From an uncultured Bacillota bacterium (GTDB lineage Bacteria > Bacillota_I > Bacilli_A > RF39 > UBA660), in contig CAJLEF010000016.1 in NCBI GenBank assembly GCA_905205665.1, positions 1 through 20,822 of the forward strand: DNA of 20,822 bases, written 5' to 3'. This document shows positions 1 to 7,178 of this stretch, piece after piece (within the stretch, counting starts at the first letter, position 1; each line of letters begins with the position of its first letter). A program made the translations under genes and the position numbers. The notes beneath the pieces are model-generated. The model had not been told where the DNA came from. It searched no databases and saw only the letters and a list, made by a program, of their open reading frames with translations.

Positions 1-7
1 TAATGTT

Positions 8-48
8 AAAAAAAGAAGCTAAGTAGAAATTATTCATTTCCACTCAGC
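8..48 (-). terminator. Rho-independent terminator of the leftmost minus-strand gene
   Basis: On the minus strand a 13-bp stem (arms 48-36 and 30-18, two G-U pairs) with a 5-base loop is followed by a T-rich tail (17-8, TTCTTTTTTT). It lies 14 bases after the stop codon of the gene ending at 62, so it closes the tRNA/hypothetical-gene unit. Confidence 0.85.
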
Positions 49-61
49 CCCCTTTTTGTAG

Positions 62-574
62 TTATCGTGATTGCCTTTTTTGACAAAAATCTTGTTCTAA
101 ATCATAAATTTTTTCTTTTACTTTAAATAAAACGTAAGCCTCACTAATACTTAAATTAATATAATCTTTTTGTTTTTTTTCTTGATATTCTTTCAATTCT
201 TCTAATGTATTCATTTGCAAAAGATAAAAATCAGCCTCTTGTTTTTCACTTTCGGTTAATCTTTCTATCATAAAATCTTCTAAAGGAGAATGCATGAAAG
301 AGATGACCTCATGTATTTCTTCCTTTGAACATTTTTTGTTTTGGTATTTCTTAAATAAACAAGTTTTCCAAAGACGTTTTTTTATTTGTAGGTATTGTTC
401 AAAATCTACGGAGTTAATAGTCCCGATTGACTTTGACTTAAACTTTTCTAAAATTTCTTTTTCCTCTGGTTTTAAATGACTTGTGAATTTTATCCATATA
501 TCAAGTGTCATATCTAAATTTGCATATGAACTACATATAATAGGATATATATTGTTATTTTTATTATATTTCAT
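62..574 (-). CDS. Hypothetical protein, 170 residues
   Basis: I do not recognise a family. The protein is soluble-looking, rich in Lys, Glu and Ile, with no signal peptide, no convincing membrane segment and no metal-binding cysteine cluster; most of it looks helical and charged (residues about 35-165). The ATG at 574 is preceded by AGAAGGAA at a good distance, which supports the start. It lies 44 bases downstream of tRNA-Leu on the same strand with no terminator visible between them, so it may be transcribed by read-through from the tRNA promoter. A clear terminator follows the stop. Function unknown; the good ribosome-binding site and terminator argue that it is a real gene. Confidence 0.75.
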   Translation of the reverse strand: MKYNKNNNIYPIICSSYANLDMTLDIWIKFTSHLKPEEKEILEKFKSKSIGTINSVDFEQYLQIKKRLWKTCLFKKYQNKKCSKEEIHEVISFMHSPLEDFMIERLTESEKQEADFYLLQMNTLEELKEYQEKKQKDYINLSISEAYVLFKVKEKIYDLEQDFCQKRQSR

Positions 575-618
575 TGATATTTCCTTCTAAATCTTCTTTT
601 TACTAATCGTTATTTAGT

Positions 619-703
619 TGGTGCAAGAAAGGAGATTTGAACTCCCACGAATATAATTCACTACCCCCTCAAAGTAGCGCGTCTACCATTCCGCCATTCT
701 TGC
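619..703 (-). tRNA. tRNA-Leu (anticodon GAG)
   Basis: The minus strand folds into a class II tRNA: 7-bp acceptor stem GCAAGAA/TTCTTGC, D-arm with GCG/CGC stem, anticodon stem CTACT/GGTAG with loop TTGAGGG (anticodon GAG, reading CUU/CUC), a long variable arm typical of leucine tRNAs, a T-arm containing GTTCAAAT, discriminator A and an encoded CCA. Length is 85 bases. Only one base separates it from the upstream tRNA-Arg. Confidence 0.95.
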
Positions 704-704
704 G

Positions 705-779
705 TGGTGTCCCCAGTAGGAATCGAACCTACAACTAAATCTTAGGAGGATCTTGTAATATCCATTTTACTATGAGGAC
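705..779 (-). tRNA. tRNA-Arg (anticodon CCU)
   Basis: The minus strand gives a 75-base cloverleaf: acceptor GTCCTCA/TGGGGAC with U8 following, anticodon stem AGATC/GATTT with loop CTCCTAA (anticodon CCU, reading AGG), T-arm with GGTTCGATTCC, discriminator A and encoded CCA. It is first in the minus-strand tRNA pair. Confidence 0.95.
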
Positions 780-789
780 ATACCCGTAT

Positions 790-818
790 TTTACAATAAA
801 GATAACTAAAAATAAAGT
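790..818 (+). promoter_or_regulatory. Possible promoter of the Tim44-like/SPFH operon
   Basis: TTTACA (790-795) is followed after 17 bases by TAAAGT (813-818, 4 of 6 to TATAAT). It overlaps the minus-strand tRNA promoter almost exactly. The -10 is poor and the leader would be about 60 bases, so the true promoter could lie elsewhere in 819-870, which is AT-rich and offers several weak alternatives. Confidence 0.25.
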
Positions 819-823
819 GTAAA
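795..823 (-). promoter_or_regulatory. Probable promoter of the tRNA-Arg/tRNA-Leu unit
   Basis: On the minus strand, TTTACA (823-818, 5 of 6 to TTGACA) is followed after 17 bases by TTTATT (800-795, 4 of 6 to TATAAT). The expected transcription start falls a few bases before the tRNA-Arg 5' end. It is assigned by consensus match and position only. Confidence 0.45.
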
Positions 824-886
824 TTAAACAATAAAAGTAGCTTTTTTTTATGTACTTTGCTAAACTAAATATATAAGGAGTAGGGT

Positions 887-1729
887 ATGAAAAAGAAATT
901 TAAATCATTAATATGTATTTTATTGTGCATTTTTGCAGTGGTGACAACCTTAAATGTTAAAGCAGATTCTGGATGGGATTCTTCGTATGATAGTGGGGGT
1001 TCCTCATGGAGTAGCAGTAGTAGCTCATGGAGCAGTAGTTCTGACTATTCTTCCTCATATAGTGGAGAAGCAGATGCCGGCGATATTATTTTTATCGTGT
1101 TAGCTATTTTTATATTTGCTATCATCATCATTGCTTTTGGAAGTAAAGGCACCAAAACATCAACTAATAGTTATCACTATAATGATATATCTTTGGAAGA
1201 TTTACAAAAGTATTTACCTGGTAAAACTTTAGAACAAGTGAAAAAAGATGTCTTTGCTCGGTTTGTAAATATTCAAGATGCTTGGATGAATTTTGATTAT
1301 GACGCTTTAAGAGAGTGTTGTACGGATGAACTTTATAATACTTATGTTTCTCAATTAGAAACCTTAAAACTTAAAAATGGTCAAAATATTATGAGTGATT
1401 ATCAAAATCTTGATATGAAAATTACTAATATCACTAGTGAAAACAACGTCGTTTCTTTAACTGTTTATGCTGAAATTCGTTTCCATGATTATGTTATCAA
1501 TGCTAAGACAAACGAAGTGACAAGAGGATCTAAAGACCGTTTGATGACAAACCATTATTTAATGACATTTGTTATTAAAAAAGGTGATGCTAAATCTATT
1601 AAAAATTGTCCAAGTTGTGGAGCACCGTTTGAACATAATGCAAGTGGCATTTGTGAATATTGTGGTTCAACTATCATAAAAGAAGCAGATGAATTAGTTT
1701 TAAGTAAAAAAACAAATATAAATAGATAG
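887..1729 (+). CDS. Membrane-anchored Tim44-like domain protein with C-terminal zinc ribbon
   Basis: Order in the 280-residue protein: hydrophobic signal-like segment (about 8-23) ending in a possible V-K-A cleavage site; a Ser/Trp/Tyr-rich low-complexity stretch (27-60); a transmembrane helix (about 66-84); a Tim44-like alpha/beta domain (about 115-232); a zinc ribbon with C241, C244, C256 and C259. Bacterial Tim44-like domains are NTF2-fold modules often tied to membranes. If the first segment is cleaved, the Ser-rich part is outside the cell and the Tim44-like and zinc parts are in the cytoplasm. AAGGAG six bases before the ATG fixes the start. It leads a tight operon with a paralogue and an SPFH protein. 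Exact role unknown; a link to membrane stress is inferred from the SPFH neighbour. Confidence 0.8.
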   Translation: MKKKFKSLICILLCIFAVVTTLNVKADSGWDSSYDSGGSSWSSSSSSWSSSSDYSSSYSGEADAGDIIFIVLAIFIFAIIIIAFGSKGTKTSTNSYHYNDISLEDLQKYLPGKTLEQVKKDVFARFVNIQDAWMNFDYDALRECCTDELYNTYVSQLETLKLKNGQNIMSDYQNLDMKITNITSENNVVSLTVYAEIRFHDYVINAKTNEVTRGSKDRLMTNHYLMTFVIKKGDAKSIKNCPSCGAPFEHNASGICEYCGSTIIKEADELVLSKKTNINR

Positions 1730-1740
1730 GAGAGAGAAAT

Positions 1741-2283
1741 ATGTCTATTGAAGAACTTCGCCAAAAAGATAAAAATTTTGATGAAAGCATGTTTTTAACA
1801 AAAGTTGCTAATATTTTTGTTAAGCTTTTGACAAGTGTTATGAGACAAGATACGAAAGATGTCGCTCATTTCTTAGCACCTTCGGTAAGAAGTTTAGCTG
1901 AAGAAAAAATTACAAGTATGAAAAGTCAAAATAAAAGACAAATGTATGATGAATTAAACGTCAAGGATAGTAAGATTATAAGTATCGAAGAGATGGAAGA
2001 TACTTATCAAATAAAAGTTCTCTTGCAATCTAGATATATGGACTATATAATAGATTTAGAGAGTGGTCTTAAAGTTTCTGGAGATGATACAAGAAGAATA
2101 CTTGTTAATTATTTATTAACATTTATAAAAAAGAAAAACACTTTAGAAAATAAGACGATTCGGCGGTGTCCTTCTTGTGGGGCACCCATAAGTGTTAATA
2201 CAAGTGGTACTTGTTTATATTGTAATTCATTATATAATGAAGAAGATTACGACTGGATATTAACAGAAATAGAAAGATATTAG
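1741..2283 (+). CDS. Soluble Tim44-like domain protein with C-terminal zinc ribbon
   Basis: This 180-residue protein aligns along its length with residues about 115-262 of the preceding gene product, including the Tim44-like core (about 20-132) and a zinc ribbon (C143, C146, C158, C161, with the same CPSCGAP start). It lacks the signal peptide, Ser-rich stretch and membrane helix, so it is probably cytosolic. The gap to the upstream gene is 11 bases with a GGAGAGAG ribosome-binding site, and 9 bases to the next gene, so the three are surely one transcript. It could pair with its membrane-bound paralogue or with the SPFH protein downstream. The family assignment is from recognisable sequence character; the pairing is inference. 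Confidence 0.75.
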   Translation: MSIEELRQKDKNFDESMFLTKVANIFVKLLTSVMRQDTKDVAHFLAPSVRSLAEEKITSMKSQNKRQMYDELNVKDSKIISIEEMEDTYQIKVLLQSRYMDYIIDLESGLKVSGDDTRRILVNYLLTFIKKKNTLENKTIRRCPSCGAPISVNTSGTCLYCNSLYNEEDYDWILTEIERY

Positions 2284-2292
2284 GAGGAAAAA

Positions 2293-3405
2293 ATGGGATT
2301 AATTAAAGCTTTAACAAGCAGTGTGGGAAGTGCGTTTGGTGATCAATTTAAAGAATACGTTGTTTGTCCAAATACAGAAAAAAATGTCGTTATGGTTCGT
2401 GGAGTGGTTCGCCATGGTGATGGTAATAGAAATCCAAGTGAAGGAGTTATTTCTAATGGCAGTAAAATTGTTGTACCATCATCTTATGCTATGATGATTG
2501 TTGATAATGGAAAGGTTGTCGAGTTCTGTGCTGAACCAGGAGAATATACCTATGATAATTCAAGTGAACCAAGTATTTTTACAGGTGGACTTGGCCAAGG
2601 TATTGTAAATACTTTTAAAACGATAGGTCAAAGATTTACTTATGGAGGACAACCTGCCAGAGATCAACGTGTTTATTACGTCAATTTATTAACTGTAACG
2701 GGAAATAAATTTGGATCTCCTCAACCTAAGAAAATTACTGATGAAAAATATGGCATGTTAGAAGTTACTTTCTTTGGAGAATATGCTTATAAAATTGAAG
2801 ACCCTATTTTGTTAGTAGGAACTCTTTTAGGAAGTAATCAAAAAGACGAAGTGACTTTTGAAGAATTAATGGGTAGTCAATTAAAAAGTGAATTCGTAGA
2901 ACAAATTACGAGAGCTATTTCCGTAGTTATGCGGGAGAAAAAAGTTTCTTTTGGTGATATGGGCCTTTATGGTAGTGATATTTCTAATGAAATGAACGAG
3001 TGTTTAAGTTCAACGTGGAAAGATAAATATGGCATTTTAATTACTGATGTGGCGATGGGAGACATTAATATCACTGAAAGTAGTATGCAAAGAATTAATA
3101 AAATTGATGATGCGACTATTTTCTCTGACGCTAAAATGCAATCTGGTTTAATGGCTAATGCCTCTGCAGAAGCTTTAAAAAATGCTTCTTCTAATGAAAA
3201 TGGCGCTATGATGGGCTTTGCTGGTATGAATATGGCTTCACAAGCAGGAGCAGGACTATTAAATTCTGTTAATCAAAATGTTAATACAAATAGTAATAAT
3301 ACAGTAGCTGTAGCTGAAGGTGTTGCTTTAAATTTCTGTCCAAACTGTGGAACAAAAACAAATGGCAGCAATTTCTGCTCTAACTGTGGTGCTAAATTAA
3401 AATAA
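2293..3405 (+). CDS. SPFH-domain protein of the YdjI type with C-terminal zinc ribbon
   Basis: The 370-residue protein matches the SPFH/Band-7-like family represented by B. subtilis YdjI (historically annotated 'virion core protein'). The N-terminus MGLIKA, the beta-rich SPFH core (about 20-260), a helical stretch (about 265-300), a Gly/Ala/Met/Asn-rich linker (300-345) and a zinc ribbon (C349, C352, C362, C365) follow the family plan. There is no transmembrane helix. In B. subtilis YdjI works with PspA and membrane proteins YdjG/YdjH at the membrane; here no pspA is visible and two Tim44-like zinc-ribbon proteins take the neighbouring slots. A strong AGGAGG precedes the ATG. The 3' end overlaps the convergent Crp/Fnr gene by 9 bases. 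Confidence 0.85.
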   Translation: MGLIKALTSSVGSAFGDQFKEYVVCPNTEKNVVMVRGVVRHGDGNRNPSEGVISNGSKIVVPSSYAMMIVDNGKVVEFCAEPGEYTYDNSSEPSIFTGGLGQGIVNTFKTIGQRFTYGGQPARDQRVYYVNLLTVTGNKFGSPQPKKITDEKYGMLEVTFFGEYAYKIEDPILLVGTLLGSNQKDEVTFEELMGSQLKSEFVEQITRAISVVMREKKVSFGDMGLYGSDISNEMNECLSSTWKDKYGILITDVAMGDINITESSMQRINKIDDATIFSDAKMQSGLMANASAEALKNASSNENGAMMGFAGMNMASQAGAGLLNSVNQNVNTNSNNTVAVAEGVALNFCPNCGTKTNGSNFCSNCGAKLK

Positions 3406-4032
3406 AAGAGTAATCTTTTTGTTGACGTCTTTAATAAGACGGTCTTCTTTTAAGTTTTTTAATTCGCGCATCATAGCGCTTCGATCTATGGCAAGATAAT
3501 CCGCTAGATCAGTATAAGAATAATTCAAATTAAATGATTTTGAATTATTTTTTTTGGCTTCAAGTTCAAAATAGGCAAGCAGTTTATTTCGAATACTCCG
3601 CGCTGTTAAAAGTTCGATTCTTTCATTTCTTTTAATTATTTTTTTACTCATAACATTAAAAAGGTTATCTAAAATCATTAAAGCATATTGACTTGTTTCA
3701 CATTTTTTAATGAGTTCATCATAAGAAATGAAAATAACGTTGGCATCTTTAGTGGCTATAACAGCTAGCTCGCTAGCATGGTTAGAGACAAACATATCTG
3801 AAAAAATATCACCAGCCACCATTTCTTCAACAATAGTTCTTTCACCGGTGTAGTCATAACGAATCATATTTGCTTCTCCAGAAACAATTACCCCGATTAA
3901 ATAACGATTTTTTAAAGCGTAAGTTATCGTTTGACCTTTTTTATAAAAAAGGTCTTTTGCACCAATGATTGACATAACTTTACGCTTTTCTTTTTCACTA
4001 AAATTTGCAAAAATATCGTATTTTAAAGCCAT
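3397..4032 (-). CDS. Crp/Fnr-family transcriptional regulator
   Basis: The 211-residue protein has the Crp/Fnr plan: an N-terminal cyclic-nucleotide-binding-type beta barrel (about 15-120), a long dimerisation helix (about 120-145) and a C-terminal winged helix-turn-helix (about 165-205) with a helix-turn-helix region YTDLADYLAIDRSAMMREL. There is only one cysteine (in KKCETS), so an FNR-type oxygen-sensing Fe-S cluster is unlikely; the ligand is unknown. It is divergent from nrdD, and a perfect palindrome with Crp-like geometry lies between them, so it probably controls itself and the anaerobic nucleotide-reduction operon. The start is the ATG at 4032; a GAGG motif lies upstream (about 4043-4040). 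Confidence 0.85.
   Translation of the reverse strand: MALKYDIFANFSEKEKRKVMSIIGAKDLFYKKGQTITYALKNRYLIGVIVSGEANMIRYDYTGERTIVEEMVAGDIFSDMFVSNHASELAVIATKDANVIFISYDELIKKCETSQYALMILDNLFNVMSKKIIKRNERIELLTARSIRNKLLAYFELEAKKNNSKSFNLNYSYTDLADYLAIDRSAMMRELKNLKEDRLIKDVNKKITLLF
3426..3450 (+). terminator. Possible terminator of the SPFH operon, inside the convergent gene
   Basis: A perfect inverted repeat CGTCTT-TAAT-AAGACG (3426-3441) is followed by a T-rich run. It lies 20 bases past the SPFH stop codon and inside the 3' end of the convergent regulator gene. The T-run is interrupted, so efficiency is doubtful. Confidence 0.35.
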
Positions 4033-4058
4033 TTTAAATCCTCGTTTCTAATAAAAAA

Positions 4059-4087
4059 ATTATAATGTAAAAATGTTGCAATTGCAA
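4059..4087 (-). promoter_or_regulatory. Promoter of the Crp/Fnr regulator gene
   Basis: On the minus strand, TTGCAA (4087-4082) and a perfect TATAAT (4064-4059) are separated by 17 bases. The -35 lies inside the 16-bp palindrome, which fits autoregulation. Confidence 0.6.
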
Positions 4088-4089
4088 CA
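4074..4089 (+). promoter_or_regulatory. Perfect 16-bp palindrome, likely Crp/Fnr operator
   Basis: TGTTGCAATTGCAACA is identical to its own reverse complement. Its half-site arrangement (TGTTG-N6-CAACA) has the same length as the Crp site TGTGA-N6-TCACA. It lies between a Crp/Fnr gene and nrdD and overlaps the -35 region of the regulator promoter and the edge of the predicted nrdD -35. That the neighbouring regulator binds it is inference. Confidence 0.7.
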
Positions 4090-4116
4090 GACAATAATAG
4101 AAATGAGCTATATGAT
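4088..4116 (+). promoter_or_regulatory. Probable promoter of the nrdD operon
   Basis: CAGACA (4088-4093, 4 of 6 to TTGACA) and TATGAT (4111-4116, 5 of 6) are separated by 17 bases. The -35 touches the last two bases of the palindrome. Consensus evidence only. Confidence 0.5.
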
Positions 4117-4145
4117 TTTTGTGTTAGGTTAAAGGAGTGGAAAAT

Positions 4146-6272
4146 ATGAAAGTTATTAAAAGAGACGGAAAAAGTGTGGACTTTGACCCAGAAAAAATAA
4201 GAATAGCTATTGGTAAAGCCAATGCCCAAGTAGATGAAGATGAGGGGGCTAGTGATACTCAAATAGAAAATATTATTAAATATATTCAAAAATTAAATAA
4301 AAAAAGAATTTTAGTAGAGGATATTCAAGATATCATTGAAGAAAAATTAATGAGTCTTCGTAAATTTGCTCTTGCTAAAGAATACATTACTTATCGTTAT
4401 ACGAGAGCTTTAGTAAGAAAATCAAATACAACAGATGAATCTATTTTAAGTCTTATTAAAAATTCTAATAAAGAATTAGCAGAAGAAAACTCAAATAAAA
4501 GTACATCTTTAGCTAGCACCCAAAGAGATTATATTGCCGGTGAAGTATCAAGAGATTTAACCAGAAGAATTTTACTTCCTGAAAAAATAAGTAAAGCTCA
4601 TGAAGAAGGTATTTTACATTTTCATGATGCGGATTACTTTGTTCAACCAATTTTTAATTGTTGTCTTATCAATATTGAAGATATGTTAGATAATGGCACG
4701 GTTATGAATGGTAAAATGATCGAGTCTCCAAAAAGCTTCCAAGTAGCTTGTACTGTTATGACACAAATCATCGCTGCAGTGGCTTCTAATCAATATGGTG
4801 GCCAATCTGTTGATATTTCTCATCTTGGTAAATATGTTCGTAAAACAAAAGAAAAATTTTATGATCAAATAGAGCCAGACATCAAGAAAAAACTTACGAA
4901 AAAAGATGTTGATGAAATGGTTATGGACCGTTTAAAAACAGAAATTAAAGCCGGTGTTCAAACCATTCAATATCAAATTAATACCCTTATGACAACAAAT
5001 GGTCAATCACCTTTTGTAACACTTTTCATGTATTTAAGAGATGGTGATGAATACATTGAAGAAAATGCTATGATTTTTGAAGAAGTTTTAAAACAAAGAT
5101 TAGAGGGTATTAAAAACGAAAAAGGTGTGTATGTTACGCCAGCTTTCCCAAAACTAGTGTATGTTCTTGATGAAAACAATTGCTTAAAAGGTGGTAAATA
5201 CGATTATTTAACACATTTGGCAGTTAAATGTTCTGCTAAGAGAATGTATCCTGATTATATCAGTGCTAAAGAAATGCGTAAAAATTATGAAGGTAATGTC
5301 TTTAGTCCTATGGGATGTCGTAGTTTCTTATCACCATTTAAAGATGAAAATGGTAATTATAAGTTTGAAGGACGTTTCAACCAAGGTGTTGTCTCTATTA
5401 ACTTACCACAAGTTGCTATTGTGGCTGAGAAAGACGAGGAAAAATTCTGGAGTTTACTAGATGAAAGACTAGAATTATGTCGGGAAGCCTTAATGTGTCG
5501 TCATGAAGCCTTACTTGGTACAACGAGTGATATTTCCCCAATTCACTGGCAATATGGTGCCATTGCTAGATTAAAAAAAGGTGAAAAAATTGATAAATAT
5601 TTAAATACTTGTTATTCAACCCTTTCTTTAGGCTATATTGGTATTTATGAAACAACAATGCTAATGAGAGGAGTTCCTCATACTACAAAAGAAGGTGAAG
5701 AATTTGCTTTAAAATTGATTCGTCACTTAAGAGCTAAAGTAGATGAATGGAAAGCAGCTTCTGGTTTAGGATTTGCTTTATACGGCACTCCGGCTGAAAG
5801 TTTATGCTATCGTTTTGCAAGAATTGATAAAGAACGTTTTGGAACGATTAAAGATGTTACAGATAAAGGATATTACACCAATAGTTATCACGTGGATGTA
5901 AGACAACATATTGATGCTTTCTCTAAATTTAAATTTGAAAGTCAATTCCAACCAATTAGTTCTGGAGGATGTATTTCTTATGTAGAAGTTCCTAATATGG
6001 AACACAACTTAGAAGCCATGGAAGAAGTTGTTAAATTTATATATGACAATATTCAATATGCTGAATTTAATACTAAATCAGATTATTGCCATGTTTGTGG
6101 TTATACAGGAGAAATTATGATAAATGATGACTTAGACTGGGAATGCCCAAACTGTCATAATAAAGACAAAACAAAAATGAATGTTGCAAGAAGAACATGT
6201 GGATACTTAGGCGAAAATTTCTGGAATGTTGGTAAAACGAAAGAAATTAAAGCTCGTGTCACTCACTTATAG
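4146..6272 (+). CDS. nrdD: Anaerobic ribonucleoside-triphosphate reductase (class III)
   Basis: It makes deoxyribonucleotides from ribonucleoside triphosphates without oxygen, using a glycyl radical generated by NrdG. The 708-residue protein starts with an ATP-cone allosteric domain (about 1-90), followed by the large glycyl-radical barrel. The C-terminus has the zinc site (C648, C651, C667, C670) and the radical loop RRTCGYLGENFWN, with the expected radical on G686. The ATG at 4146 is chosen because AAAGGAG (4131-4137) sits eight bases before it; an in-frame GTG at 4137 overlaps that ribosome-binding site. It heads an operon with nrdG, a deoxyribosyltransferase-like gene and dut. Confidence 0.97.
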   Translation: MKVIKRDGKSVDFDPEKIRIAIGKANAQVDEDEGASDTQIENIIKYIQKLNKKRILVEDIQDIIEEKLMSLRKFALAKEYITYRYTRALVRKSNTTDESILSLIKNSNKELAEENSNKSTSLASTQRDYIAGEVSRDLTRRILLPEKISKAHEEGILHFHDADYFVQPIFNCCLINIEDMLDNGTVMNGKMIESPKSFQVACTVMTQIIAAVASNQYGGQSVDISHLGKYVRKTKEKFYDQIEPDIKKKLTKKDVDEMVMDRLKTEIKAGVQTIQYQINTLMTTNGQSPFVTLFMYLRDGDEYIEENAMIFEEVLKQRLEGIKNEKGVYVTPAFPKLVYVLDENNCLKGGKYDYLTHLAVKCSAKRMYPDYISAKEMRKNYEGNVFSPMGCRSFLSPFKDENGNYKFEGRFNQGVVSINLPQVAIVAEKDEEKFWSLLDERLELCREALMCRHEALLGTTSDISPIHWQYGAIARLKKGEKIDKYLNTCYSTLSLGYIGIYETTMLMRGVPHTTKEGEEFALKLIRHLRAKVDEWKAASGLGFALYGTPAESLCYRFARIDKERFGTIKDVTDKGYYTNSYHVDVRQHIDAFSKFKFESQFQPISSGGCISYVEVPNMEHNLEAMEEVVKFIYDNIQYAEFNTKSDYCHVCGYTGEIMINDDLDWECPNCHNKDKTKMNVARRTCGYLGENFWNVGKTKEIKARVTHL

Positions 6273-6281
6273 AGGTTTCTT

Positions 6282-6827
6282 ATGCATTATGCAGAAATAA
6301 AAAATTTTGATATTGCTAATGGTTTTGGAGTTCGTGTTTCTTTGTTTGTTAGTGGCTGCCCTCATCATTGTAAAGGATGTTTTAATGAAATTGCTTGGGA
6401 TTACAATTACGGCAAAAAATTTACCGATAAAGAAATTGATGAAATTATTGAACTTTTAAAACCATCTTATATTAAAGGCTTAACGTTATTAGGAGGAGAA
6501 CCAATGTATCCTCCTAACCAGGAAGCCTTATTACCTTTATTAAAAAAGGTTAAAGAAACATATAAGGATAAGGATATTTGGTGTTATTCGGGATATTTAT
6601 TTGATAAAGAAATCATGGATGACATGTATGACAAATATCCTTTCACCAAAGAAGTATTATCTTATATTGATGTATTAGTAGATGGCCGTTTTGATATTTC
6701 CAAAGCCCATAAAGGTCTTGCTTTTAGAGGAAGCGCTAATCAAAGAATTATTGATGTTCCAAAAACTTTACAAGAAAAGAGTATTGTTTTAATTCCTGTC
6801 AATGATAAGACTTTTCAAAAATTATAG
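6282..6827 (+). CDS. nrdG: Anaerobic ribonucleotide reductase activating protein (radical SAM)
   Basis: It uses S-adenosylmethionine and a 4Fe-4S cluster to create the glycyl radical on NrdD. The 181-residue protein carries the radical SAM cluster motif C26-x3-C30-x2-C33 (SGCPHHCKGCFN), followed by the SAM-contacting LLGGEP motif around residues 70-75. Length and domain plan are normal for NrdG. It starts nine bases after nrdD with a modest GAGG ribosome-binding site. Translation and transcription with nrdD give the usual activase/reductase pairing. Confidence 0.95.
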   Translation: MHYAEIKNFDIANGFGVRVSLFVSGCPHHCKGCFNEIAWDYNYGKKFTDKEIDEIIELLKPSYIKGLTLLGGEPMYPPNQEALLPLLKKVKETYKDKDIWCYSGYLFDKEIMDDMYDKYPFTKEVLSYIDVLVDGRFDISKAHKGLAFRGSANQRIIDVPKTLQEKSIVLIPVNDKTFQKL

Positions 6828-6839
6828 AAAGGGTTAAAA

Positions 6840-7178
6840 ATGTTTACAATTGTTTGTTTAATAGGGAGTACTAAATTTGAAAGTACTTTTAGAAAGCTAG
6901 AAGAAGAGCTTTCTTTAGCCGGTTATTTAGTTTTTTCACCACTTGTTTATACTCAGTCTGGGGAGCCACCTTTATGTGGTGTGCAAAATAAAAAAGTGTT
7001 AGATGAAGTCCAAAAAGCTAAAATTAATTACAGCCATATTGTTTTAGTGGTAGATGAAAAAGGATATATTGGTTCTTCTACTAAAGACCAAATAAGACAT
7101 GCTGAATTTTTAAATAAACCTATATTTTACTATAGTCAAGGTGACGAGAAAAAGTTATTAGAAAGAGGTATAAAATGA
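6840..7178 (+). CDS. Nucleoside 2-deoxyribosyltransferase-like protein
   Basis: A 112-residue protein with a Rossmann-like start (MFTIVCLIGSTKF), a helix, a SPLVY strand, and a C-terminal GYIGSSTKDQIRHAEFLNKP segment typical of the nucleoside deoxyribosyltransferase-like superfamily. In true transferases a catalytic Glu lies in the segment aligned with TKDQI; by my alignment it is Gln84 here, so catalysis is doubtful and a nucleotide-binding or altered role is possible. It lies between nrdG and dut with a 12-base gap upstream and a 4-base ATGA overlap with dut, which argues for a role in deoxynucleotide metabolism. The fold assignment is fairly secure; the substrate is unknown. Confidence 0.7.
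   Translation: MFTIVCLIGSTKFESTFRKLEEELSLAGYLVFSPLVYTQSGEPPLCGVQNKKVLDEVQKAKINYSHIVLVVDEKGYIGSSTKDQIRHAEFLNKPIFYYSQGDEKKLLERGIK

Noticed and set aside
970..1066. Ser/Trp-coding repetitive DNA as a possible phase-variable repeat
   Set aside because: The repeats are imperfect with mixed Ser codons (AGT, AGC, TCT, TCC, TCA), so slippage switching is unlikely; better seen as a low-complexity linker.
4137..4145. GTG start for nrdD
   Set aside because: It overlaps the AAAGGAG ribosome-binding site that serves the ATG at 4146.
4023..4289. Minus-strand open frame from inside nrdD across the divergent promoter region
   Set aside because: It overlaps the nrdD start, the palindrome and both promoters; product looks like random AT-rich translation.
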